Below, piece after piece: positions 18,348 through 25,265 of a stretch of 53,700 bases of DNA. A program made the position numbers and the translations under genes. Source of the DNA: a virus. The stretch is taken from positions 1 to 53,700 of IMG/VR virus record IMGVR_UViG_3300027779_000038; one strand, given 5' to 3'. The notes beneath the pieces were generated by a model. It saw only the letters and a program-made list of their open reading frames with translations. It did not search any database and was not told the DNA's origin. Each line of letters begins with the position of its first letter. Position 1 is the stretch's first letter.

Positions 18348-18790
18348 GTAAATTAACTGCTAGCGATATTAAAGAACTTAATCTTATAAAACACTATAGA
18401 TTAATTAGAAAATGGGCTTGCAGAAATAATAGTTTAAACGATGCAGATTTAGAATTACTTATATATTTTGATTGCATGGGTTTATTTAGTAAACAAGACT
18501 TCAAAGTCGGTACTTATGCTTACAGTTGGGACAACAGACGCTGGAACAAAATGATAAAAAACGATTGGATAGTCGTGTGGAGAGAACGAAACAGAACTAC
18601 CCAGAAGTACAATATCTATAAAGTTTCTTTCAAGTGTAAACAACTAATAGCTAGAATGTACCGAATTATGTTAGGTGATGAAGATGTGCCTATTAGTAAG
18701 AGAAGGAATAAAATAATGCGAGGGGAAACCTACACAGATAAGGTTTTAATAGCAGCAATAAAAAACGTTAATAACGATAAAACAAGATGA
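18344..18790 (+). CDS. Putative winged-helix-like DNA-binding protein (148 aa)
   Basis: The start overlaps the groES stop (ATGA at 18344) and the stop overlaps the next start. The sequence is basic and aromatic, with 'LNDADLELLIYFDCMGLF' followed by 'FSKQDFKVGTYAYSWDNRRW' and 'WIVVWRERNRTTQKYNIYKV'. This is a helix-helix then beta-wing order reminiscent of a MarR-like winged helix. The Arg/Lys-rich end would suit nucleic-acid binding. It could be a regulator of the late genes or a packaging accessory. The central part uses codons richer in C and G than its neighbours. The fold assignment is by pattern only. Confidence 0.55.
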   Translation: MSKLTASDIKELNLIKHYRLIRKWACRNNSLNDADLELLIYFDCMGLFSKQDFKVGTYAYSWDNRRWNKMIKNDWIVVWRERNRTTQKYNIYKVSFKCKQLIARMYRIMLGDEDVPISKRRNKIMRGETYTDKVLIAAIKNVNNDKTR

Positions 18791-19179
18791 ACGATAAACT
18801 AGGAAGATATAAATCTATAACACCACTAGCACACAATACTGAAAATGGTGAGCAAGACAATGGTTTTTTATATGATGGTGTAGAAGATACTACAACTGGA
18901 TTAGAAGATCAAGATTCCGGAGAGTCTATTGTTGCGGATGGACCTACAACTCCAAAAATTAAACCACCTAAAGAAGAAAATCCTTTAAACCCTATAGAAG
19001 ACATAGTTAAAACATCTCAAAATGAAAGCCAAATGTATAGTCCAGCTTTAGAAGATGTTAATTATGGTCTTGGTTTAGGACCAAATTCAGGTGACCAAGT
19101 ACAAAAAAGTATAGATAATCTTCAAACTTCATATGGAAAAGGTGCTGCGTTTATGAAAAAAGGCAGATTTAGAAAATAA
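18787..19179 (+). CDS. Acidic disordered protein ending in a KKG motif (130 aa)
   Basis: Hydrophilic, with Asp/Glu, Pro and Asn throughout and no hydrophobic core, so probably largely disordered. The last residues read 'GAAFMKKGRFRK'. The 'F-x-K-K-G' part recurs three times in the 602-residue protein encoded at 19880, so this motif may be a shared docking or localisation signal. The first ATG overlaps the preceding stop. No family recognised; it may be a virion-associated or internal head protein. Confidence 0.6.
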   Translation: MNDKLGRYKSITPLAHNTENGEQDNGFLYDGVEDTTTGLEDQDSGESIVADGPTTPKIKPPKEENPLNPIEDIVKTSQNESQMYSPALEDVNYGLGLGPNSGDQVQKSIDNLQTSYGKGAAFMKKGRFRK

Positions 19180-19234
19180 ACAAAGTGACACAAAATTAAC
19201 AACGCAAAAAATTCAACACATAAAAATAATAATT

Positions 19235-19459
19235 ATGCATAACGATAAAGCACATCAAAAAGCAAGTAAAGGTCAAAAAATTGGAGTAGTAGGTGAATCT
19301 CATATATGGGATGGACCATTAAATCAAGGTGGAAGATTGCATGGATCTGGATCTAGTTCCGGTATAACAGGTATGCAAGTATCTAAGTTTCCTGAATCAA
19401 GAGCTTCAATGCAGGTAAAATACCCTGTTACTGCTTTGGCTCAAGGTAAGAAGATTTAA
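19235..19459 (+). CDS. Small hypothetical protein (74 aa)
   Basis: Starts MHNDKAHQKASKGQKIG and carries a Gly/Ser-rich middle ('GSGSSSG') with a basic, beta-prone end. Preceded by a 55-base A-rich gap (19180-19234) without a Shine-Dalgarno. No membrane segment, no Cys, no recognised domain. Its place among other small hydrophilic genes suggests a minor virion or host-takeover protein, but nothing in the sequence decides this. Confidence 0.55.
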   Translation: MHNDKAHQKASKGQKIGVVGESHIWDGPLNQGGRLHGSGSSSGITGMQVSKFPESRASMQVKYPVTALAQGKKI

Positions 19460-19468
19460 CAAATTAAA

Positions 19469-19621
19469 ATGGAAATGACAGATATAAAACTACTTGTTAT
19501 AAACGGTGTAGCGTTAGCTATAACCATGACTGAATTAGAAGTATCATTAAAAATTATACTTTTACTTGTAACTATTGGATATACAGTATTTAAATGGGTA
19601 AAACTTAAAGAAAAGAAGTAA
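19469..19621 (+). CDS. Small single-pass membrane protein (50 aa)
   Basis: A short gene starting at ATG 19469. The peptide begins MEMTDIKLLVINGVALAI and has a clear membrane helix at about residues 28-46 (ILLLVTIGYTVFKWV) ending in a Lys-rich tail 'KLKEKK'. The N-terminal half may form a second, weaker hydrophobic helix. Size, charge and topology suit a small holin or a membrane anchor. It lies far from the endolysin, next to head and fibre accessory genes. Function unproven. Confidence 0.6.
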   Translation: MEMTDIKLLVINGVALAITMTELEVSLKIILLLVTIGYTVFKWVKLKEKK

Positions 19622-19646
19622 TAATTAAACTATAATCATAAACAAA

Positions 19647-19880
19647 ATGGAAAAAGGACACTTTGGGGGTTACACCGGTAACGCTAGACATTCAAAAGTA
19701 ACATCAAGCAACGTACACGCGTCTGAACGTGACGACGCTGCTCATATATCTTATCTTAAAAGAGATGTATTAGATGATCAAAAATATGGTGGTAGCCATA
19801 AAGATGAAAATCAAACAGCTGATGAAAAACATATTTCTAAATTAGCCGGAGATATGAAATATGATAAAGATCATCACTAA
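19647..19880 (+). CDS. His-rich hydrophilic protein (77 aa)
   Basis: Begins MEKGHFGGYTGNARHSK and ends KYDKDHH. Very hydrophilic, with several His residues spread over the length and many Asp and Lys; no hydrophobic segment. The TAA overlaps the following ATG by one base (TAATG at 19878-19882). It may be disordered or metal-binding, but no motif proves either. Probably co-translated with the 602-residue protein downstream. Confidence 0.55.
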   Translation: MEKGHFGGYTGNARHSKVTSSNVHASERDDAAHISYLKRDVLDDQKYGGSHKDENQTADEKHISKLAGDMKYDKDHH

Positions 19881-21688
19881 TGAAAAAACAACCATTTTAT
19901 AAAAAAGGTAGTCCTTTAAATCAATTTCCTGATCCTATTAAATTATTAAGAACAAAATTTGGAGGTAAATCTAATCCAGGAGATTTAAATAATTCAACAT
20001 CTCCTAGAGGTGCACTTGCCTCGCATAGATATCATAATACCCCACCTACATCTTCTTTTGGAGAGCGAGTTACAAACACTATTAATAGTTTGTTTAATCT
20101 TAACAATGAAGCACCAAGAACACAAGGTAAAACTTTAGAAGTTGATACCTGGAGGAATGAAAATGTTCGCAAAGAAGAAAAAAAGCCAGTTGTTTCAGGT
20201 AATCCAGTTACTCCAGTTGTTTTAGGTAATCCAGAGAAAAAGACAGTTATCAAAAACAAAAAGCCAGTTGAATCACAATACAAAGATGAAGGTTCTGGTG
20301 GTGGTGGTGGTATTAATACATCATTCATGAAAGATTATAGCCTTGGTGAAGATTCAAATATTAAAAACGCAGGTATTAATCTTGTTAAAAATTCAGCTAA
20401 AGGTATATTAACAAGGCATGGTGGTTCTACAACGCGAGATGGTAAGCTTATGAAAACTTATGATAGTGATGTTTCTGCTAGTGGTAAAGCTGGTAGAAAA
20501 GCTAGAAAGCAAATGAAGAAAGATGATAAAATGGCTGGGCTTACTCGCCCAGAAAGAAGAGAAAGAAAACTAATGGCTAAAGCTATGGCCAGTCAAAGGG
20601 CTGCCGGTTTAAACTTTACAGCGGGTGATAATATGAGTGCTGAAATAGGTGAAGTAGGTCAAGCTATGTTATCCCCATCTCAAAGTAGTTTTACGACAGA
20701 AAGAGAAGCTGGTCTTGATTATGGTGGCAAAGCTAGAAAAAAAGGTATGAGATTGATTAATAAAACTAATCAATTTATAGATAGACAAAGAGGTCAAGTA
20801 TCTCAAGGTTCATCTATGGAGCCGGGTATAAGAAAACCACAAACAGCAACACAATCATTAACTGAAGAAATAAGTAATAGGGGTGATAATCCTACTCAAT
20901 CTATTGAAATAAATAAAATATCTAGTGCAGGCCAGAAAATTCAAGATAAAATTGCAGCAGGATCAAGTTATAAACCTACATCCCCAAAAATAAATCCAGA
21001 AGATGTTATAAATAAAATTCAGCCAGGAAGAAAAGAAATACAACTACCTGGTTCCAGTATTTCAAGGGGAGATATAGGCTCAGGAATTTATAAAACTGGT
21101 CCAATTAAAAATCTTAGTACAGGTGTAGTTAAAGGTAAAGTACCTACTCAACAAGTCAAACAAAAACAAGCTTTCTATAAAAAAGGTCCTCTTCTTCACG
21201 TAAACCCTAATGACCCTGGTCATGATCCAAGTATTAAACATAAACAAAATGTTGAGGGTGTTGATGTGGGTGGTAATGATTCTACTACATATGATTCTAA
21301 AAGTGATGGGTATGGTATAGATAATAAAGCGGTAACAAATAATCCGGCTTTTAAAAATAAAAATTTATCTGATTTTCCTATGAATTCTCAGTTGCGTAAA
21401 GACTATTATACAGCTAGAGGTCTGGCGCAAGATTATACTACTGAATTAAAAATTAATTCTGGAGGTGAAGATTCCCCGGATTCTTCCTCCCAAACCAAAA
21501 ATGTCGAAATGGAAGAAAAAAATACAGGAGTAGAGAAAGAAAATACAGAAGTGGTAGAACCACAAACAAATAAAAACACAAACCAAAAACCTAAAAAACA
21601 AAAAATGGGTCTTATATCTGAAGAACAAGCCGGTGTATTCTTTAAAAAAGGTCCATTAAATACAATTAAAAAAATAGTTAGAAGATAA
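19880..21688 (+). CDS. Large basic, mostly disordered protein with three KKG motifs (602 aa)
   Basis: Rich in Lys, Gly, Ser, Pro and Asn with few hydrophobic residues, so most of it is predicted to be disordered. The 'F-x-K-K-G' motif occurs at the N-terminus (PFYKKGSPLN, residues 5-14), the middle (AFYKKGPLLH, from 431) and near the C-terminus (VFFKKGPLN, from 586). A very basic central helix region (about 190-245, 'RKARKQMKKDDKM', 'RRERKLMAKAM') could bind nucleic acid or a negatively charged partner. No enzyme motif. Possibly an internal head protein or DNA-associated virion protein. Confidence 0.6.
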   Translation: MKKQPFYKKGSPLNQFPDPIKLLRTKFGGKSNPGDLNNSTSPRGALASHRYHNTPPTSSFGERVTNTINSLFNLNNEAPRTQGKTLEVDTWRNENVRKEEKKPVVSGNPVTPVVLGNPEKKTVIKNKKPVESQYKDEGSGGGGGINTSFMKDYSLGEDSNIKNAGINLVKNSAKGILTRHGGSTTRDGKLMKTYDSDVSASGKAGRKARKQMKKDDKMAGLTRPERRERKLMAKAMASQRAAGLNFTAGDNMSAEIGEVGQAMLSPSQSSFTTEREAGLDYGGKARKKGMRLINKTNQFIDRQRGQVSQGSSMEPGIRKPQTATQSLTEEISNRGDNPTQSIEINKISSAGQKIQDKIAAGSSYKPTSPKINPEDVINKIQPGRKEIQLPGSSISRGDIGSGIYKTGPIKNLSTGVVKGKVPTQQVKQKQAFYKKGPLLHVNPNDPGHDPSIKHKQNVEGVDVGGNDSTTYDSKSDGYGIDNKAVTNNPAFKNKNLSDFPMNSQLRKDYYTARGLAQDYTTELKINSGGEDSPDSSSQTKNVEMEEKNTGVEKENTEVVEPQTNKNTNQKPKKQKMGLISEEQAGVFFKKGPLNTIKKIVRR

Positions 21689-21759
21689 CAGAATAGAACT
21701 GTATAAAATCTAACCAAACATTAAAACAATAAAACAATAAACATTAAAACAAAAACAAA
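21689..21759 (+). promoter_or_regulatory. A-rich leader with repeated 'acattaaaac' element
   Basis: The gap carries 'acattaaaac' twice (21718-21727 and 21741-21750) and a TATA-like 'gtataaaatc' at 21701-21710. The same ten bases occur in the leader before 16227. No Shine-Dalgarno. This fits either a promoter or a translation enhancer of the A-rich kind used in Bacteroidetes. A strong start here would suit an abundant virion protein downstream. Confidence 0.35.
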
Positions 21760-22179
21760 ATGGCAAAATTTATAAAATTTCCGTGTACTAATACAGCTGT
21801 AGCGGCACCGCTATCACCTATAAATAATATATTAGTAAACGTTGAAGACATTACAACAGTTGTAGCAACAGGAGCTACAGGTGGTACTGCAAAAACTGTA
21901 GTTATCGGTTTAACTGGTAGAGCTGCTCAAGCTGCTGCTGCTGGAGGTGCTGGTGGTAGAACATTAACATTAACAGTAAGCACAAACACCGCGCTTCCAT
22001 TGGTTAATCCAACACTTAACACTGGTCAACAAAATCCATTAGTTGCAGCTGTAAGAGGAGCAATGACTGCTAATCCAGGAGGCGTTGTAACTACTTGCTC
22101 ACCGGGATTTGATGACATAGCAACTGCTGCAAATCCAAGTGGAATTAGAATGTATTGGGCTACAGCTACATATGCATAG
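21760..22179 (+). CDS. Small beta-rich virion protein (139 aa)
   Basis: Begins MAKFIKFPCTNTAVAAPLSP. Dominated by Ala, Thr, Gly and Val with an 'ILVNVEDITTVVATG' strand pair and an Ala/Gly-rich helix; no membrane segment long enough to be convincing. The composition resembles that of the major capsid protein and the protein at 23191. Proteins of this type are annotated as structural in marine phages, from memory. It is behind a repeated leader element, consistent with high expression. Possibly a head decoration or auxiliary protein. Confidence 0.6.
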   Translation: MAKFIKFPCTNTAVAAPLSPINNILVNVEDITTVVATGATGGTAKTVVIGLTGRAAQAAAAGGAGGRTLTLTVSTNTALPLVNPTLNTGQQNPLVAAVRGAMTANPGGVVTTCSPGFDDIATAANPSGIRMYWATATYA

Positions 22180-22330
22180 TAGTAAAGGTCTTGGTGATAG
22201 TATAGAGAAATTTACCACTAAAACTGGGATTAAAAGTATTGTTGACAAAGTATCGCAGGGGCTTAATGTTCCCTGCGGTTGTCAGCAAAGAAAAAATGTG
22301 TTAAACGAAATGTTTCCTTATAAAAAATAA
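22172..22330 (+). CDS. Small Cys-containing conserved protein (52 aa)
   Basis: The ATG at 22172 overlaps the end of the previous gene by 8 bases; an upstream GTG at 22139 would lengthen it deep into that gene and looks spurious. The product has an amphipathic helix (GLGDSIEKFTTKTGIKSIVD) followed by 'PCGCQQRKNVLNEMFPY'. The C-G-C pair and the Arg/Lys-Asn-Leu-Asn ending form a distinctive signature that I remember from many marine phage contigs, without known function. Too small for an enzyme; perhaps a metal-binding or partner-binding peptide. Confidence 0.65.
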   Translation: MHSSKGLGDSIEKFTTKTGIKSIVDKVSQGLNVPCGCQQRKNVLNEMFPYKK

Positions 22331-22331
22331 T

Positions 22332-22658
22332 ATGGCTTTTAAATTAAATAATCCTCCATATACAAAATTTGTAACGCCAGTTCATGAAATGGATTTAGAT
22401 GATGGTATTTTAGGTAAAGCAGATAAAAATGGAAATATATTAATAAATAAAAAAATAAAAGATCCAAAACAAAGAGAGGAAGTTATTAATCATGAAGATA
22501 TACATATACAACAAATGAAAGATGGTATATTAGATTATGATGATGATAATGTGTACTATAAAGGCAAAACATATCCTCGTTCAGAAATGAAGGAAGGTAG
22601 TCCAGCTTTAGCTTGGGAAAAAACAGCATATAAAAAAGAAAATATTAAAAACACATAA
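22332..22658 (+). CDS. Small zincin-like HExxH protein (108 aa)
   Basis: The sequence 'VINHEDIHIQQMKDG' contains a full HExxH zinc-binding motif (HEDIH). It is followed by 'LDYDDDNVYYKGKTYPR' and a possible third-ligand region 'LAWEKTAY'. The order HExxH, short beta insert, then W-E is that of a minimal metallopeptidase-like fold. It lacks a signal peptide and is much smaller than typical proteases. It could be a virion maturation or entry peptidase, or a non-catalytic zinc fold. It lies between the Cys-rich peptide and a 43-residue protein. Confidence 0.6.
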   Translation: MAFKLNNPPYTKFVTPVHEMDLDDGILGKADKNGNILINKKIKDPKQREEVINHEDIHIQQMKDGILDYDDDNVYYKGKTYPRSEMKEGSPALAWEKTAYKKENIKNT

Positions 22659-22659
22659 A

Positions 22660-22791
22660 ATGGGATACGGGAGTAAAGAAGTAACAAGTGATTCATGGAT
22701 AAAAAAACATACTCGAGATTTATATAAATATAACCCTGTTGTTAATAAAGCAAGCGCTTTAAATAAACGAGGTAATATTAATAAAAAATAG
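22660..22791 (+). CDS. 43-residue basic protein
   Basis: A short gene with ATG at 22660, directly after the zincin-like gene, and TAG at 22789. The peptide starts MGYGSKEVTSDSWIKKHTRD and ends in 'RGNINKK'. It is basic and soluble with one predicted helix. Codon use resembles that of its neighbours and it fills an otherwise empty gap, so translation is plausible. No family recognised. Confidence 0.45.
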   Translation: MGYGSKEVTSDSWIKKHTRDLYKYNPVVNKASALNKRGNINKK

Positions 22792-22797
22792 TAATAA

Positions 22798-23178
22798 ATG
22801 TTTAAATTCTTACTAGGTCTTTTAGGCAAAGGTAACGGAGATAAAACCGTTGCTGGTAACTTGGCTTGGGATATAAGAGAAGCAATAAAAGGTAAAGAGT
22901 TAGACCCTGAAAAATTAATAGAATTACAAACAAAGATCAATGCAGTTGAAGCTCAGCACCGTACATTATTCGTTGCTGGGTGGAGACCGTTTATTGGTTG
23001 GATATGTGGAGTAGCATTGGCCTATAATTTTGTCATAAGAGACTTATTTATATGGGTTACAAAAACTACCGAAGCTCCACCCGCTTTACAGATGGATCAT
23101 TTAATGACCGTATTGTTAGGTATGTTAGGCTTAGGTGGATTAAGAACTTACGAAAAAATTAAAGGAAAAGATAAATAA
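22798..23178 (+). CDS. Holin-like protein of the 3-TM family (126 aa)
   Basis: The product has a soluble amphipathic N-terminal half and then 'AGWRPFIGWICGVALAYNF', a second hydrophobic segment (about 78-88) and 'MTVLLGMLGLGGLRTYEKI'. The 'GWRPFIGW' and 'LLGMLGLGGLRTYEK' pair is characteristic of the 3-TM holin family found in gene-transfer agents and marine phages. It would insert in the inner membrane and let endolysin reach the peptidoglycan. It is ~29 kb from the endolysin, so it is not in the same cassette. No Shine-Dalgarno. Confidence 0.8.
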   Translation: MFKFLLGLLGKGNGDKTVAGNLAWDIREAIKGKELDPEKLIELQTKINAVEAQHRTLFVAGWRPFIGWICGVALAYNFVIRDLFIWVTKTTEAPPALQMDHLMTVLLGMLGLGGLRTYEKIKGKDK

Positions 23179-23190
23179 ATAAAAATAAAT

Positions 23191-23922
23191 ATGTATCAAC
23201 AAAATCAAAGTGATATGTTCACAAATGCAGTAGAAGTAGAATTAGCTGCAACATTATCAAATGTAACAATTCCTGGTGCTAGGTTTGTTGGAGCTAATAC
23301 CTCTGCAAACATAACCGCTAGCGCTTCTGCGGTAGCATACCCATCAATTGGTGCGGCTGCTGGTGGAACTTTTTTAGGTTCTGCAAGACCTAGTGTTAGA
23401 GGTGTAGGGACTGGTGAACAAAATGATCGAATAGGTGTTTCATATACACTTGTGGCAGATGCTACCGGAGTAATTACCAGTATAACTCCAGTTCAAACAA
23501 GACGTAATGGAAACATACAAGGAGCAGCAACAAGTGTACCATTAAATCCAGGTGTAGGTCCAAACATAGGACTAGGTACTATTATATTTGATACCGCATG
23601 TTTAATACAAGCTTTTGGTGCTTTAACTCCGGCTATAACAGGTTCTGTTACTTGTACAATGGTAGCAGGGGATTTTCAAGTTCCTAGAAGTGGTACAGTT
23701 GCAGGTGCAGTAGAAAGTGTCTATGAATTTGATTCACGATCAGGTGGAGATAGTTTTGGCATATGGATAGGTGTTGCCGGTACTATTAAACTAGAATTAG
23801 CAGGTGCTCCAGCTAATCAATTTGTTACCATAACAGCTCCAGTTGGACCTATGGATTTACAAGCTAGAAAAATATATATAGGAGCCAATACTACAGCAAC
23901 GGGAATACTAGCCCTTTACTAG
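23191..23922 (+). CDS. Beta-rich virion protein (243 aa)
   Basis: Begins MYQQNQSDMFTNAVEVELAA. Rich in Ala, Gly, Thr and Val with regularly spaced strands, one Arg-containing loop (QTRRNGNIQG) and two cysteines near residues 145 and 160. It has no enzyme motif and no membrane segment. The composition matches the small virion protein at 21760. It probably forms part of the head surface, as a decoration or vertex protein. Confidence 0.6.
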   Translation: MYQQNQSDMFTNAVEVELAATLSNVTIPGARFVGANTSANITASASAVAYPSIGAAAGGTFLGSARPSVRGVGTGEQNDRIGVSYTLVADATGVITSITPVQTRRNGNIQGAATSVPLNPGVGPNIGLGTIIFDTACLIQAFGALTPAITGSVTCTMVAGDFQVPRSGTVAGAVESVYEFDSRSGGDSFGIWIGVAGTIKLELAGAPANQFVTITAPVGPMDLQARKIYIGANTTATGILALY

Positions 23923-23947
23923 TAAAAATTAAATCAAATTAAATTAA

Positions 23948-24220
23948 ATGAAAAAAGTAAAATCAATAAAAGCCGAAGAGGCTAAGGTTCAAATTACAAT
24001 AGATCAATTAGCTAAAATCAAAAAACAGCAAGAAGACCTAGGTGGTCTATTAAGAGACATAGGTTATCTTGAAACTCAAAAGCATGAATTAAATCATAAA
24101 TACGCTATATTAGTTGAAGAAATTGAAAAGTTAAAAACAGAGTTAGAAAAAGAATATGGCGCTGTTAATATTAGTTTAGAAGACGGCACTTGTACTCCTA
24201 TAGATAAAAAAAGTGAGTAG
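23948..24220 (+). CDS. Coiled-coil protein (90 aa)
   Basis: From residue 10 to 70 the sequence has heptad spacing of Leu/Ile with many Lys, Glu and Gln ('LAKIKKQQEDLGGLLRDIGY', 'LETQKHELNHKYAILVEEIE'), typical of a dimeric coiled coil. The acidic tail contains 'VNISLEDGTCTPI'. I have seen this arrangement in small phage proteins just upstream of terminase genes, without known role. It may be a chaperone or assembly factor. The following gene starts within its last codons. Confidence 0.65.
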   Translation: MKKVKSIKAEEAKVQITIDQLAKIKKQQEDLGGLLRDIGYLETQKHELNHKYAILVEEIEKLKTELEKEYGAVNISLEDGTCTPIDKKSE

Positions 24221-24443
24221 TAAAGTTATAAGAAAAATCAGCATTGGTTCTGATTATAAAAATGATGCCATGCACTATGCTATAGGACAGCAAGTGTATG
24301 GTGGTCACACAATCTCTCATGTGCTATATGATGAAGAAGAATCATCTTATAATATTTTTATTAAAAAAGAAGATGAGGTATTACCATGGAAAAAATTTAA
24401 TTCCAATATGGCTATATCGGTCGAATATGATCTAGAATACTAA
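24213..24443 (+). CDS. Hypothetical protein (76 aa, GTG start)
   Basis: Starts at GTG 24213, overlapping the previous gene by 8 bases. The sequence (KVIRKISIGSDYKNDAMHYA, then 'GGHTISHVLYDEEESSYNIF') alternates strands with acidic loops and reads as a small all-beta protein. It is a recurrent neighbour of the following GroES-like gene in marine viral contigs, as I recall. The stop is adjacent to, and overlaps, the next ATG (TAATG). No known function. Confidence 0.6.
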   Translation: MSSKVIRKISIGSDYKNDAMHYAIGQQVYGGHTISHVLYDEEESSYNIFIKKEDEVLPWKKFNSNMAISVEYDLEY

Positions 24444-25060
24444 TGAACAGCATTTACCAGTTTATAATACAGCCTATTGGTAAAAGATATAATAATAAAA
24501 TAAATGTTGATGATAAAGAATTAATTATTAATTCTAGTATTTCAGATCATAAATTCATTAATAGAACTGCTAAAGTTATCGGTGTTCCACTTGGAATAAA
24601 AACTTATATTAAAAAAGGAGACATAGTTATAGTACATCATAACATATTTAGAAGATACTATGATATGAAAGGCAAATCAGTAAATGGATCTAAGTTTTTT
24701 AAAGATGATTTATACTTTGCAATGCCTTCTCAAATATATTTATATAAAAGAAATGATGAGTGGAAAACAAATGAAAATTTTTGTTTTGTAAAACCACTTT
24801 ATGAAAAGAATGAATTTAAGGATAATAAATTAAAAAAGAACATTGGTATATTAAAGTATAGTAATAGTTCATTAGAAGTGCTAGAAATAACAGAAGGAGA
24901 CGTGGTAGGATTTAAACCTAAGCGAGAATTTGAGTTTGTTATTGATAAGCAACTTTTATATTGTATGGAATCAAATGATATTGTAATTAAATATGAACAC
25001 AAAGGAAACGAAATTAAATATAATCCAAGCTGGGCAAAAAGCAGTAGAGGAATTAATTAA
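24443..25060 (+). CDS. Tandem GroES-like (Cpn10-fold) protein (205 aa)
   Basis: Two successive Cpn10-like halves can be read. Half one (about 3-103): 'YQFIIQPIG', a loop with 'KELIIN', 'RTAKVIGVP', 'IKKGDIVIVHH' and a closing 'YFAMPSQIYLYKR'. Half two (about 112-186): 'FCFVKPL', 'IGILKYS', 'ITEGDVVGFKP' and 'LYCMESNDIVIKY'. Each half has the GroES order: first strand, mobile loop, 'GKV-A-VG' strand, 'VGD-V-F' strand and last strand. It is therefore a second candidate co-chaperonin, 6.1 kb from the groES gene and three genes upstream of the portal. It may fold or hold a specific virion protein. The match is by pattern. Confidence 0.65.
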   Translation: MNSIYQFIIQPIGKRYNNKINVDDKELIINSSISDHKFINRTAKVIGVPLGIKTYIKKGDIVIVHHNIFRRYYDMKGKSVNGSKFFKDDLYFAMPSQIYLYKRNDEWKTNENFCFVKPLYEKNEFKDNKLKKNIGILKYSNSSLEVLEITEGDVVGFKPKREFEFVIDKQLLYCMESNDIVIKYEHKGNEIKYNPSWAKSSRGIN

Positions 25061-25265
25061 AGTTGCAAAAGAAAAAATTGTAGATTCAGAAGAAGATATT
25101 TCTGCTGATAGATTAAAAAATGCAGCGGCTACAAAAAAATTAGCTATCTTTGATGCTTTTGAAATACTAACACGTATAGAAGAAGAGGAAAGTATGTTAA
25201 AAGAAAGTTCTAAAAAAGATAAAGGCGCAAACTTTAAAGGTTTTGCAGAGGGGAGATCTAAATAA
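24993..25265 (+). CDS. Putative small terminase subunit (90 aa)
   Basis: Starts at ATG 24993, 68 bases inside the previous gene, and ends one base into the start of terL (TAATG). It is a helical, charged protein (VEELIKVAKEKIVDSEEDIS, 'ADRLKNAAATKKLAIFDAFE'), with helical repeats suited to oligomer assembly. The position immediately before the large terminase and the small size fit a DNA-recognition subunit. No helix-turn-helix is obvious. A packaging-accessory role is the alternative. Confidence 0.5.
   Translation: MNTKETKLNIIQAGQKAVEELIKVAKEKIVDSEEDISADRLKNAAATKKLAIFDAFEILTRIEEEESMLKESSKKDKGANFKGFAEGRSK

Noticed and set aside
22139-22171. GTG at 22139 as start of the 52-residue gene
   Set aside because: It would extend the overlap deep into the preceding gene with non-matching residues; ATG 22172 is better.
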